A stretch of DNA of 64,000 nt from Mucilaginibacter sp. (GCF_025362475.1 NZ_JANYGH010000073.1:27312-91311); one strand, 5' to 3'; counted from the first letter of the stretch, positions 37,646 through 45,774 are shown. The notes: a model not told the origin generated them from the letters alone. Numbers and translations are program-made.

Positions 37646-39451
37646 TCAAATCTTTTTCAATTCCTTGTCAAGCTTGCGCTGGGCTTTTCGTTTTTGGCGT
37701 TCAGCCTTTTTAATGAGCCGTTCCTGTTTGTTTTTATTGTGTTCGGCTATCCTGTCATTGGTAGCCTTTTGATTTTTTTTGTCGAGGCCCACGGCAGGTT
37801 TTATCCCTTCCAGTAATGTTCTCCATAAAGTTTTAAAGAAGGGCGATTCCTTTGGTCGCAGATAGTTAACCATGGTACTTCTTGGAGCCCTGCTGATATC
37901 ATCGGGGTTGTTGCGTTTTATAACAAACAAGTTGGCAAATATTGACATCAGCGCCTGTTTCTTTAACTGGTTGTTTGCGGTATCGGCCTTTAAAAGAGAT
38001 ATTTTTAAATCGTTATAAAGTAATGTTACGTTACCCTTAAAAGCTTTACTGTTGGCCTTGATATCAAAACTGAATTGTTTGATATCGCCCGATGTGATCT
38101 TAACCATTGCCAGTGGCACCGAGGCCTGGTTAATTTTATTTGCACTCATTGGGCCTAAGGTGCCCTTATAGCTAAATGCGGCATCTTTATCAGTTAAGTT
38201 AAACATAAACTGAACATCAAGCCGGCCACGGTTCATGAAATAGGAGGTTAACTTGGCGGTAGTTAAATTATTTTTTTCGATAGCCTTTTCATTGCTGGTG
38301 ATATTATAAAAATAGCCGCTGGTGTTGTTAAAGCTAACTGTACCTGTTTTTTTTGAGTCAACATTAAATTCAGAATATTCTACATTCACACGTTTTAAAT
38401 GTACGGTATCAATTCCCAAGTCGGCATTTACCTTGCGGAGTATCACATTGGGGAAGGTGTTTATTTTATCGGTGACAAGTCCTTTTTGTTTGTTCGGATT
38501 GCCAAATACTCTCAGCATACCGCCATTAAGTTCCATGCTTGTTGCTCTAAATACACGGTATTTGTGGTATCTTAAAAAATCAAAGTTGTTAAGCTTTAAC
38601 GAATCCAGGTTCAGGGTAAAGCGGTCGCTTTGGCTTTTGTTAAAGAAAATGTTTGTTTTTGCAGGCTCAAGCTGCAAGCCCTGAATTGTTAATTTGGATG
38701 TTTGGGTAGATAGCTTAAGGTACTTTATTTTATAATCATAGAGCCCATTGGTTGTTTTACCGGTATAATTATTAAGTTCGGTAACTATATCTTTACAATT
38801 CAACAGGCGGCTTTTGTCATTTTGTGTAGCCGAATCAATAAGCAGGTCGGTAGCGCTCAGGTTCATTTCCTTAAGTTCGGATATAACCAGTTTATGGCCC
38901 GAATAGTCTTCATATTTAAATTTTACATCATTAAAGTAGATGTGCCCAACCTGGATGGAGTGGAGGCTTTTGGAGATTTTTTGCCATGCTGTTCGATGGT
39001 CCTTTTCAATAGTATCCTTTGTATGGTTAAGCTGATAGCTGATATTAAGTTCGGGCTGGTTTAATATAATTTTATTGATTTTTAACTTATGCCCCAGGTA
39101 ATAACTAATGGGGTGCACATGCAACAAGATAAGTCGTTTAACATGTAATGTTATCAGGTTATTAGGTGCCAGGTGCTGCCTTTTTTTACGATTAAAAACG
39201 GCGGTGTCGGGTATCAGGCTGATATTGTAAATGGTGACTTTCCCTTCAAGTAGATGCAGTTCCGCATCAGAAAAATCAGCCCGGTATAAACTATCGCTGC
39301 CGGTTAAAACCGCCTCACGCACTTTATTGGCTAAAATGGGCGATAAATAATGGTTAAGAATTATAGCGATAAGAAAGATGATCGCAACCGGTATCAACAC
39401 AAAATTAAATACTATTTTTTGCCACTTATGCTTTAAAAATCTAAGCTTCAT
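37646..39451 (-). CDS. Membrane-anchored AsmA/DUF748-like protein
   Basis: The 601-residue protein has one N-terminal transmembrane helix (about residues 14-34, 'IVFNFVLIPVAIIFLIAIIL') after a basic start, then a long periplasmic beta-rich body. It has a very basic C-terminal tail (KKAERQKRKAQRK). The body contains repeated strand-turn units such as 'LHVKRLILLHVHPISYYLGH' and 'VHLKRVNVEYSEFNV', resembling AsmA-like lipid-transport or DUF748 proteins. I do not recognise a specific family, so the function is open. It is transcribed alone, opposite to sprA and divergent from miaB. Confidence 0.6.
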   Translation of the reverse strand: MKLRFLKHKWQKIVFNFVLIPVAIIFLIAIILNHYLSPILANKVREAVLTGSDSLYRADFSDAELHLLEGKVTIYNISLIPDTAVFNRKKRQHLAPNNLITLHVKRLILLHVHPISYYLGHKLKINKIILNQPELNISYQLNHTKDTIEKDHRTAWQKISKSLHSIQVGHIYFNDVKFKYEDYSGHKLVISELKEMNLSATDLLIDSATQNDKSRLLNCKDIVTELNNYTGKTTNGLYDYKIKYLKLSTQTSKLTIQGLQLEPAKTNIFFNKSQSDRFTLNLDSLKLNNFDFLRYHKYRVFRATSMELNGGMLRVFGNPNKQKGLVTDKINTFPNVILRKVNADLGIDTVHLKRVNVEYSEFNVDSKKTGTVSFNNTSGYFYNITSNEKAIEKNNLTTAKLTSYFMNRGRLDVQFMFNLTDKDAAFSYKGTLGPMSANKINQASVPLAMVKITSGDIKQFSFDIKANSKAFKGNVTLLYNDLKISLLKADTANNQLKKQALMSIFANLFVIKRNNPDDISRAPRSTMVNYLRPKESPFFKTLWRTLLEGIKPAVGLDKKNQKATNDRIAEHNKNKQERLIKKAERQKRKAQRKLDKELKKI

Positions 39452-39577
39452 TTATCGATGTTCCTTTGTTTTGACGTATGACCTGCGGCTTTATACGTAT
39501 TGAATCAGAAATATAACAATAAAATTTTGATTTTGTTAAATACTGACAATATGTCATTCATGTATTTAAATTTTATG

Positions 39578-39585
39578 TATTTTTG
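39578..39585 (+). promoter_or_regulatory. Candidate -7 box TATTTTTG of miaB
   Basis: This is a full TAnnTTTG match 19 bp before the miaB ATG in a divergent promoter region. No clear -33 box at the normal distance. Confidence 0.4.
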
Positions 39586-39604
39586 CAAACTAATTTTTAA
39601 TTAA

Positions 39605-41104
39605 ATGATGGATTTGGTTATTCCGGATAAGGTACATGATGAGAGCAGGCAAGGCGAAGCTTTAGTTTTAGAGCAGCCGGTGACAGGTAAAAACAATGGC
39701 CGTAAACTTTATATTGAAAGTTATGGCTGCGCCATGAATTTTAGCGACAGTGAGATAGTTGCATCAATATTAGCTGACCAGGGATTTGAAACAACAGCCG
39801 ACCACACTTTAGCTGATGTTATTTTTATAAATACTTGTTCTATTCGTGAAAATGCCGAACAACGTGTGCGTAACCGTCTTAAGGAGTTTACCATTACCAA
39901 GGTAAAAAATCCGGGACTGGTGGTGGGAGTGCTGGGTTGTATGGCCGAGCGTCTTAAAGCGAAATTTTTAGAAGAAGAAAAACTGGTTGACGTAGTAGTT
40001 GGACCAGATGCATACCGCGACTTACCTAATTTGATAGAACAGGTTGATAGCGGCCAAAAAGCGGTGAATGTACTATTATCCCGTGAGGAAACTTATGCGG
40101 ATATAAGCCCGGTACGTTTAAACAGCAATGGCATTAACGCGTTTGTATCAATCATGCGCGGATGCGATAACATGTGCTCGTTTTGTGTTGTACCGTTTAC
40201 CCGTGGCCGTGAACGAAGCCGCGATCCGCAATCAATAGTTGCAGAGTGTATTGACCTGTTTGATAAAGGGTACCGCGAGGTGACCTTGCTTGGCCAGAAT
40301 GTGGATTCATATAAATGGAACAATGCGGCAAGTTCCACCCAACCGTCCACGGAAGAGGGAGCTTTAGAGCATCAAGCAGATCAAGTTTCCCCCACTGGAG
40401 GGAATTTAGAAGGGGCTGTTACCAACTTTGCAAATCTTTTGGAAATGGTAGCGCACATTAACCCAGATTTGCGCGTTCGCTTTTCAACATCGCACCCTAA
40501 GGATATTACCGACGAAGTATTGCATACCATCAATAAACACGAAAATATTTGTAATTACATTCACCTGCCGGTACAATCTGGAAACAGCCGAATACTGGAT
40601 ATGATGAACCGTACTTATGATCGGGCCTGGTATATGAACAGGATCGATGCTATCCGCAGGATTATTGGGGATTGTGCTATATCTACAGATGTGATCACCG
40701 GCTTTTGCACCGAGACTGACGAGGAGCATGCCGACACCGTAAGCATGATGGACTACGTGAAATACGATTTTGCCTACATGTTTAAATACAGCGAAAGGCC
40801 GGGGACTTTAGCCGCGAAACGCTATGCTGATGACATCCCTGAGGAGGTAAAACAAAAACGCTTAACCGAAATTGTAGCCAAACAGCAGGAATATTCTTTT
40901 TACCGCGCACAGGCTCGTATTGGTAAAGTAGAAAAAGTACTGATAGAAGGCTTCTCCAAAAAATCAAAAAACGACTATTGCGGTCGCAGTGATCAAAACG
41001 CTATGGTGATTTTCCCGGTAGGCGAAAATTACAAACCAGGCGAATACGTGAACGTACTGATAGAAAGAACTACTACAGCTACGTTGATAGGGAAGGTAGT
41101 ATAG
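39605..41104 (+). CDS. miaB: tRNA-2-methylthio-N6-dimethylallyladenosine synthase
   Basis: The 499-residue radical-SAM methylthiotransferase acts on i6A37 of tRNAs. The N-terminal UPF0004 domain has its three cluster cysteines in 'YIESYGCAMNFSDSE', 'FINTCSIRENAEQR' and 'GVLGCMAERLK'. The radical-SAM motif is 'IMRGCDNMCSFCVVPFTRG', and a TRAM domain ends the protein. It is longer than usual because about 33 residues (241-273) that I do not expect in the family lie between 'LLGQNVDSYKW' and 'NFANLLEMVA'. Part of that insert is encoded by a GC-rich repeat. Its stop codon shares a base with the next repeat array. Confidence 0.96.
   Translation: MMDLVIPDKVHDESRQGEALVLEQPVTGKNNGRKLYIESYGCAMNFSDSEIVASILADQGFETTADHTLADVIFINTCSIRENAEQRVRNRLKEFTITKVKNPGLVVGVLGCMAERLKAKFLEEEKLVDVVVGPDAYRDLPNLIEQVDSGQKAVNVLLSREETYADISPVRLNSNGINAFVSIMRGCDNMCSFCVVPFTRGRERSRDPQSIVAECIDLFDKGYREVTLLGQNVDSYKWNNAASSTQPSTEEGALEHQADQVSPTGGNLEGAVTNFANLLEMVAHINPDLRVRFSTSHPKDITDEVLHTINKHENICNYIHLPVQSGNSRILDMMNRTYDRAWYMNRIDAIRRIIGDCAISTDVITGFCTETDEEHADTVSMMDYVKYDFAYMFKYSERPGTLAAKRYADDIPEEVKQKRLTEIVAKQQEYSFYRAQARIGKVEKVLIEGFSKKSKNDYCGRSDQNAMVIFPVGENYKPGEYVNVLIERTTTATLIGKVV
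40384..40420. repeat. GC-rich repeat lying in frame inside miaB
   Basis: The reverse complement reads AGCCCCTTCTAAATTCCCTC followed by CAGTGGGGGAAACTT. This belongs to the same loose family as the hairpin after sdaA at 57646-57670 (AGCCCCCAAG, CCCCCT, AGGGGGAGTT). It encodes about 13 residues of the miaB insert without breaking the frame. Confidence 0.55.
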
Positions 41105-41543
41105 AGTCAAGAGTCAGGAATCAAGAGTTAAGACAGGAGCCTTGTATGCGGCATAATTTTAAGAATATAAAGATATGGCAGAAGGCAATGGATTTGACAG
41201 ACATGGTTTTGATTTTAGGAAGGAGTTGCCTGCCAATGAACGATATAATTTAATTGACCAAATAAACAGGAGTTGCTGTTCAATTCCTTCAAATATTGCT
41301 GAAGGATCTGGAAAGAATACCGATAAACATTTTGCTGAGTTTTTATCGATAGCAATTTCATCGTCATTTGAATTGGAAACACAATTATTAATATGTGAGC
41401 GTAGAATGTATGGGTCAATAAGCAAATTAAAAGGTTGTATAGACTTAGTTTCTGAAGTTCAAAGAATGTTATTCTCTTTTAGGGAATACATTTTAAAAAC
41501 GGAAGTACAGAGTCTTAATTCTTGACTCTTAATTCTTGACTCT
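41104..41543 (+). mobile_element. Four-helix-bundle element with inverted heptamer arrays
   Basis: The unit is about 440 bp. The left end is four tandem 7-bp words of consensus GARTYAR at 41104-41131, starting on the last base of the miaB stop codon. The right end is four words of consensus TCTTRAY at 41513-41540 plus a partial word. The two ends are mutually complementary: 24 Watson-Crick pairs, 3 G-U and 2 mismatches over 29 nt. Between them lies a frameshifted four-helix-bundle gene. In 23S rRNA intervening sequences the same gene family sits in the loop of such a stem. Calling it mobile is inference from the repeat ends and solo copies. Confidence 0.6.
41146..41525 (+). pseudogene. Four-helix-bundle (23S rRNA intervening-sequence protein family), frameshifted
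   Basis: A natural start 'MRHNFKNIKIWQKAMDLTDM' is read from the ATG at 41146. The frame then breaks, while the expected continuation 'FRKELPANERYNLIDQINR', 'CSIPSNIAEGSGK' and the rest is read one base back. A single missing T in the T run at 41207-41210 explains the break; with it restored the product would be 126 residues, normal for the family. The downstream piece alone opens at an ATG at 41175, but its first residues are out-of-frame sequence. The last codons and the stop lie inside the right heptamer array. The family binds nucleic acid in related proteins such as Avd. The role here is unknown. Confidence 0.82.
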
Positions 41544-41553
41544 TTTTTTAATC

Positions 41554-42813
41554 ATGGAAATACAAGAAATCAAACAACGCTTCGGGATCATTGGCAATTC
41601 GCCATTGCTTAACCGGGCTATAAATATTGCCAACCAGGTGGCACCAACAGATATTTCTGTACTTATCACCGGCGAAAGCGGAAGTGGTAAGGAGGTGTTT
41701 TCGCACATTATTCACCAAATGAGCCCGCGCAAGCATGGGCCCTTCATCGCCGTGAATTGCGGTGCTATACCAGAGGGTACCATTGATTCGGAATTGTTTG
41801 GGCACGAAAAAGGGGCCTACACCGGTGCTGTTGGCGAACGTAAGGGGTATTTTGAAACGGTAAACGGCGGTACCATATTTTTAGATGAAATTGCAGAGAT
41901 GCCTTTAGGTACCCAGGCGCGCTTACTCAGAGTACTGGAGTCTGGTCAATACATTAAGGTAGGTTCATCAAAGGTTGAAAAAACAAACGTGCGGGTTATT
42001 GCTGCTACCAATGTTGATGTGTATGACGCCGTAAAGAGCGGCAAATTCAGGGAAGATCTTTATTACCGTTTAAATACCGTACCCTTAAAAATACCACCGT
42101 TAAGGGAAAGGAAAGAAGATGTTTATTTGCTGTTTAGGAAATTCACATCAGATTTTACCGATAAATACCGTACACCTCCCATTCAGCTGGATGAAGAGGC
42201 GCAGCAGGTGTTAATTAATTACACCTGGCCGGGTAACGTAAGGCAGCTTAAAAATATGGCCGAGCAACTGGCCGTACTCGAGCGCGACCGGATCATTACC
42301 GCCCCAACCTTGCTGACTTATATCCCCCATGAAACAGGGAACCGCAATTTACCCATGCGTTTAGGCAACCAGGCCAAAGAAGATTTTTCTGAACGCGATA
42401 TTTTGTATAAAGTGCTTTTTGATATGAAGCGCGATATGGTTGAATTGAAAAAGTTGGTGGCCGATATTATCGAACATGGAGGTGTGGCAACTAATTATGC
42501 CAATCATTCACAAACCATTAACCAGTTGTACCGCGATATTGAACTGCCCGGTAATGCCGAAACGCAATTTACTTTACAGCAACCCGTTAATACAAATAAT
42601 GGGGGAAACAACAGTAACAGCGGCGGTAATGATGCCTATAATATAACCCACGAAGCCGAGGAGGTAGAGGAATCACTATCACTGATTGAGAAGGAATCAG
42701 ACCTGATCCGTAAGGCGTTAAAAAAGCATAAGGGTAAACGCAAGCTGGCTGCCAATGAACTGGGTATATCCGAGCGGACATTGTACAGGAAAATAAAAGA
42801 ATTAAATTTATAG
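41554..42813 (+). CDS. Sigma-54-dependent transcriptional activator without receiver
   Basis: The 419-residue protein starts directly with the AAA+ sigma-54 interaction domain: Walker A 'GESGSGKE' at 40-47, the sigma-contact loop as GAYTGA at 87-92 and Walker B 'GGTIFLDEIAEM'. The arginine-finger region and 'PGNVRQLKNMAEQL' follow. A Fis-type helix-turn-helix ends it ('KRKLAANELGISERTLYRKI'). There is no receiver or sensor domain; an N/G/S-rich linker lies near residues 345-370. I used the ATG at 41554, since an upstream frame opens inside the heptamer array. lptE follows after 4 bp, so it probably heads an envelope operon. Confidence 0.92.
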   Translation: MEIQEIKQRFGIIGNSPLLNRAINIANQVAPTDISVLITGESGSGKEVFSHIIHQMSPRKHGPFIAVNCGAIPEGTIDSELFGHEKGAYTGAVGERKGYFETVNGGTIFLDEIAEMPLGTQARLLRVLESGQYIKVGSSKVEKTNVRVIAATNVDVYDAVKSGKFREDLYYRLNTVPLKIPPLRERKEDVYLLFRKFTSDFTDKYRTPPIQLDEEAQQVLINYTWPGNVRQLKNMAEQLAVLERDRIITAPTLLTYIPHETGNRNLPMRLGNQAKEDFSERDILYKVLFDMKRDMVELKKLVADIIEHGGVATNYANHSQTINQLYRDIELPGNAETQFTLQQPVNTNNGGNNSNSGGNDAYNITHEAEEVEESLSLIEKESDLIRKALKKHKGKRKLAANELGISERTLYRKIKELNL

Positions 42814-42817
42814 GTTA

Positions 42818-43327
42818 ATGAAAAAAATAATCAGTTCTGTAATTATAGTTTTAAGTTTTGGTTTACTATCATCATGCTATACGCTTAGAAATGAGGCCAT
42901 CCCGACAGACCTGAAAACGTTGAATATTCAGTTTTTTGAAAATAACGCTCCACTGGTAGTAAATAACTTAAGCCAAATATTTACCGAAGCTTTAAAAGAA
43001 AGGGTGCGTACGCAAAGCCGTTTAAGCTTGGTACGTGGTGAGGCCGATGCCACTTTATCGGGCAGTATTATAGGTTATACTATTGCTCCTGTATCTATTG
43101 AAGCTACCTCAAACAATACTGCGCCAATAGCTGATGCCAACAGGCTAAGTATAACAGTAAAAGTGAAATTTGTTTACGATAAGGACAAAAAGATTAACTT
43201 TGAGGAAAGCATGACAAGATTTGCCAATTATAGAGGAGATATTAATTCGCAGGAACAAAAGCTGATACAAGAAATTACCAAGCAGTTAACCGAAGATATT
43301 TATAACAAGGCCTTTTCTAATTGGTAG
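42818..43327 (+). CDS. lptE: LptE-family lipoprotein
   Basis: The 169-residue protein has a lipobox 'LLSSC' with Cys20 and a compact alpha/beta body ('TLNIQFFENNAPLVVNNLSQ', 'ATLSGSIIGYTIAPVS'). This is the Bacteroidota form of LptE, the outer-membrane plug partner of LptD in lipopolysaccharide export. It is in an apparent operon behind the sigma-54 activator and ahead of an acidic protein and secG. The family assignment is by recognised sequence pattern and context. Confidence 0.85.
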   Translation: MKKIISSVIIVLSFGLLSSCYTLRNEAIPTDLKTLNIQFFENNAPLVVNNLSQIFTEALKERVRTQSRLSLVRGEADATLSGSIIGYTIAPVSIEATSNNTAPIADANRLSITVKVKFVYDKDKKINFEESMTRFANYRGDINSQEQKLIQEITKQLTEDIYNKAFSNW

Positions 43328-43348
43328 GCTTTTTGTAATTTCAACCAC

Positions 43349-44788
43349 GTGGATCAATATTTAAATAACAGGCAAAACGAAGTATTATGGGAATTATTGG
43401 CTAATCCAGCTGATAGTGGCCGGTTGCATAACTATGATTTGCAACAATTGGTTGATGAATATCCACAAAGCGGCATACTTAGGGCTATGCTTGCCCACTC
43501 GGGTAATGGCAGCGATTTAAAACATGCAGCCACTTATTTTAATCCCCGTTTATTACATAAGATAATTAATAGCCCCGAAAGCTTAGCTTTAGTTTCGGCC
43601 GAGCAGGTAGTAACTCAAAAAAACAACGCCCGGCCCGAATATCTGCAAGGTACTGCTACGCAGGAAAGTGAAAATTATTTTAATATAGGAAACGCTGCGG
43701 ACGCCGAGGCTGCAGAAAATAAAAATGAAGAGGTAAGCCAGTTTGAGGCACCTGCCGAAGATTATAAGGATGAACCTGAAGCACGCTACCACGATTATAT
43801 TGAGACAGAGTTAACCCATCCCATTACAGAAGAGCCAGAAATAACTATCAGCGATATAACTGTTGAAGATGAAATATCTCCATCGGTAATAGCAATAGAA
43901 GAAGCTCCTGTTGCAGAGCCTGAGACTGGTGCAACAGATAGTAATGAGGATATTGAGGACGAAGTATTTGATGAAATTGTAGGGATTGAAAATATAACTT
44001 TCGTCGGTCACCCGGCAGAAACCAAGACTGAAGAGCCGGTTGAGAATAAAGCCACCGGCGGCGAAGTGAAAAAGAATAATTCGGAGATCAATTTCGAAAC
44101 GGAAAAATGGATCATTGGCAGCATTGCGGCTACTGATTATTTTATGTTTGATAATTCGGTAGCCGACCAAAAGGGTAGCGCTAATGACGCAGCCCCGGCT
44201 GTTATTGATATGCCGGCTCCGATTTCTCTTGAAACCGAAGAGATTGCTGCTGATGCTGAAGCGGTATCAAAGTATCACGACGAAAAAATGCCGTATACCT
44301 TTATGTGGTGGCTTGATAAAACACGTAAAGAGTATGCATCAACATATCAACCTTATATAACACCGGCACCAACAGTCCCTCAGCCTGCTATAACGGTTGA
44401 AGAGCGCAAGGAACAAGCCGCCGACGAACTGCAACAGCAATATTTTGAAAATATTTTTCACGATAAATCGCTGTTGGATCTTGAAAATGCCCCCGTGCCT
44501 GATGCCCCGGAGATTAAACGTAAGGAAGATATCATCATCGAGAAATTTATAAAGGAAGAGCCGCAGATAAGGCCGCCATCTATAAATAAGCTGGATAACG
44601 AAAATAAAGCTAAAAAGAGTTCGGAAGATAAAAACGAACTGGTGAGCGAAACACTGGCCCAGATTTATTCGGATCAGATGCTATATCACAAAGCAATTAC
44701 GACATATAAAAAATTGATGTTGAAATTTCCGGAAAAAAGCCGTTACTTTGCCCACCAAATTGAACAGTTAGAAAAGAAAACGAATTAA
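43349..44788 (+). CDS. Acidic hypothetical protein with C-terminal TPR-like helices
   Basis: The 479-residue protein has no signal peptide. The N-terminal 80 residues look helical ('NEVLWELLANPADSG', 'YPQSGILRAMLAHSGNGSD'). A long acidic low-complexity middle, rich in E, D, P, A and T (about 100-290), follows. The end holds a TPR-like pair, 'LVSETLAQIYSDQMLYHKAI' and 'TYKKLMLKFPEKSRYFAHQI'. It begins at GTG 43349, 21 bp after lptE, and secG follows after 14 bp. I know of no defined function; the position between lptE and secG suggests envelope biogenesis, but this is inference. Confidence 0.65.
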   Translation: MDQYLNNRQNEVLWELLANPADSGRLHNYDLQQLVDEYPQSGILRAMLAHSGNGSDLKHAATYFNPRLLHKIINSPESLALVSAEQVVTQKNNARPEYLQGTATQESENYFNIGNAADAEAAENKNEEVSQFEAPAEDYKDEPEARYHDYIETELTHPITEEPEITISDITVEDEISPSVIAIEEAPVAEPETGATDSNEDIEDEVFDEIVGIENITFVGHPAETKTEEPVENKATGGEVKKNNSEINFETEKWIIGSIAATDYFMFDNSVADQKGSANDAAPAVIDMPAPISLETEEIAADAEAVSKYHDEKMPYTFMWWLDKTRKEYASTYQPYITPAPTVPQPAITVEERKEQAADELQQQYFENIFHDKSLLDLENAPVPDAPEIKRKEDIIIEKFIKEEPQIRPPSINKLDNENKAKKSSEDKNELVSETLAQIYSDQMLYHKAITTYKKLMLKFPEKSRYFAHQIEQLEKKTN

Positions 44789-44802
44789 TATAAAATAAAG
44801 AA

Positions 44803-45144
44803 ATGTACATTTTAATTATCCTTGCCATTATTGTATGTGCTCTTTTAGGGCTTATCGTATTGATCCAGAACCCTAAAGGTGGTGGCTTATCATCTAATTT
44901 TTCAAGCTCATCACAATTAATGGGTGTTCAAAAAACCGGCGACTTTTTAGAAAAAGGTACCTGGATCCTGGCCATTGGCATCATGGTTTTAGCATTAGCT
45001 ATTAACGTTGTTGCAAAAGGCGGTTCAACAAGCAGCGAAAACCCTGCTTTGCAAAACCAAATTGAAAAAGCATCCAAACCTACTACTACGGCTCCTGGTC
45101 CTGCTCAGTCATTACCGGCTCCGGCTCCAGTTAAAAAACCGTAA
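44803..45144 (+). CDS. secG: Preprotein translocase subunit SecG
   Basis: The 113-residue inner-membrane protein has two transmembrane helices (about residues 2-22 and 52-72) around the cytoplasmic SecG loop 'IQNPKGGGLSSNFSSSSQLM'. It is the non-essential subunit of SecYEG that assists SecA cycling. The C-terminal 40 residues are a proline/alanine-rich tail not needed in the family core. It is the last gene of the activator-lptE-secG unit and is followed by a very strong terminator. Confidence 0.93.
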   Translation: MYILIILAIIVCALLGLIVLIQNPKGGGLSSNFSSSSQLMGVQKTGDFLEKGTWILAIGIMVLALAINVVAKGGSTSSENPALQNQIEKASKPTTTAPGPAQSLPAPAPVKKP

Positions 45145-45160
45145 TTAAGTTATAGGTTCT

Positions 45161-45212
45161 ATATCAAACAAAAAAGGCTTTGGATAACACCAAAGCCTTT
45201 TTTGTTTGATAT
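45161..45212. terminator. Perfect 23-bp inverted repeat terminator after secG
   Basis: Left arm 45161-45183 and right arm 45190-45212 are exact reverse complements around the 6-nt loop ATAACA. The core is AAAAAAGGCTTTGG pairing with its inverse. The right arm itself supplies a TTTTTTG run. Confidence 0.92.
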
Positions 45213-45320
45213 AATCGTACTGACATCATGACACGGGTAGGTTAAAATAGCGTTAACGATAGAAATTAAACACGTGTATTTGCTGCCATTACAACAGTTA
45301 AATATGCCAATATTTGCCAT

Positions 45321-45328
45321 TATATTTG
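45321..45328 (+). promoter_or_regulatory. Candidate -7 box TATATTTG upstream of groES
   Basis: This matches TAnnTTTG 62 bp before the groES ATG, leaving a leader of about 55 nt. I see no CIRCE-type inverted repeat between box and start. Confidence 0.4.
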
Positions 45329-45390
45329 CTTGGCATAATTGATGAGCATTTGCAGTCACAACTTAAATAAAATTAAAAACTAATATAACT

Positions 45391-45666
45391 ATGTCATTAA
45401 ACATTAAACCAATCGGCGACAGAGTGGTTGTAGAAGCCGCAGCTGCCGAAGAGAAAACCGCTTCGGGAATTATCATCCCGGATACCGCTAAAGAAAAACC
45501 TCAGCGTGGAACAATCGTTGCAGTAGGCGACGGTAAAGTAGATGAGCCTTTAACAGTAAAAGTGGGCGACCAGGTTTTATATGGTAAATATGCCGGTACC
45601 GAAATTACTTATGAAGGTAAAGAGTATTTAATTATGCGTGAATCTGATATTTACGCAGTATTATAA
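45391..45666 (+). CDS. groES: Co-chaperonin GroES
   Basis: The 91-residue lid protein of the GroEL chamber has the beta-barrel start 'NIKPIGDRVVVEAAAAEEKT' and the mobile loop 'KTASGIIIPDTAKEKPQRG'. The closing 'KYAGTEITYEGKEYLIMRES' is also typical. Length is at the short end of the normal range. groEL follows on the same strand after 108 bp, most of which is an inverted-repeat unit. Confidence 0.97.
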   Translation: MSLNIKPIGDRVVVEAAAAEEKTASGIIIPDTAKEKPQRGTIVAVGDGKVDEPLTVKVGDQVLYGKYAGTEITYEGKEYLIMRESDIYAVL

Positions 45667-45670
45667 AATT

Positions 45671-45759
45671 GTTGAAAGGTTGTAAAGTTTAAAGGTTTTA
45701 AAGTTGCCTTGAACTTGCAATGATAATATTCTAACATTCCAACTTTAAAACATTCCAAC
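45671..45759. repeat. Imperfect inverted-repeat unit between groES and groEL
   Basis: The left arm 45671-45689 (GTTGAAAGGTTGTAAAGTT) starts 4 bp after the groES stop. The right arm 45741-45759 is its inverted copy with 16 of 19 positions matching. The sides are runs of AAAGGTT- and ACATTCCA-like words. It ends 15 bp before the groEL ATG and would form a hairpin in the joint mRNA. Confidence 0.65.
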
Positions 45760-45774
45760 AAAAAAATTAAAAAC

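Noticed and set aside
41175..41525. A 116-residue four-helix-bundle gene starting at ATG 41175.
   Set aside because: Its first 11 residues are out-of-frame sequence. The family N-terminus is clearly encoded from 41146 in another frame, so the locus is a frameshifted gene, not an intact shorter one.
45213..45390. A CIRCE-type heat-shock operator before groES.
   Set aside because: I looked for the paired TTAGCACTC/GAGTGCTAA arms and found none; only a -7-like box is present.
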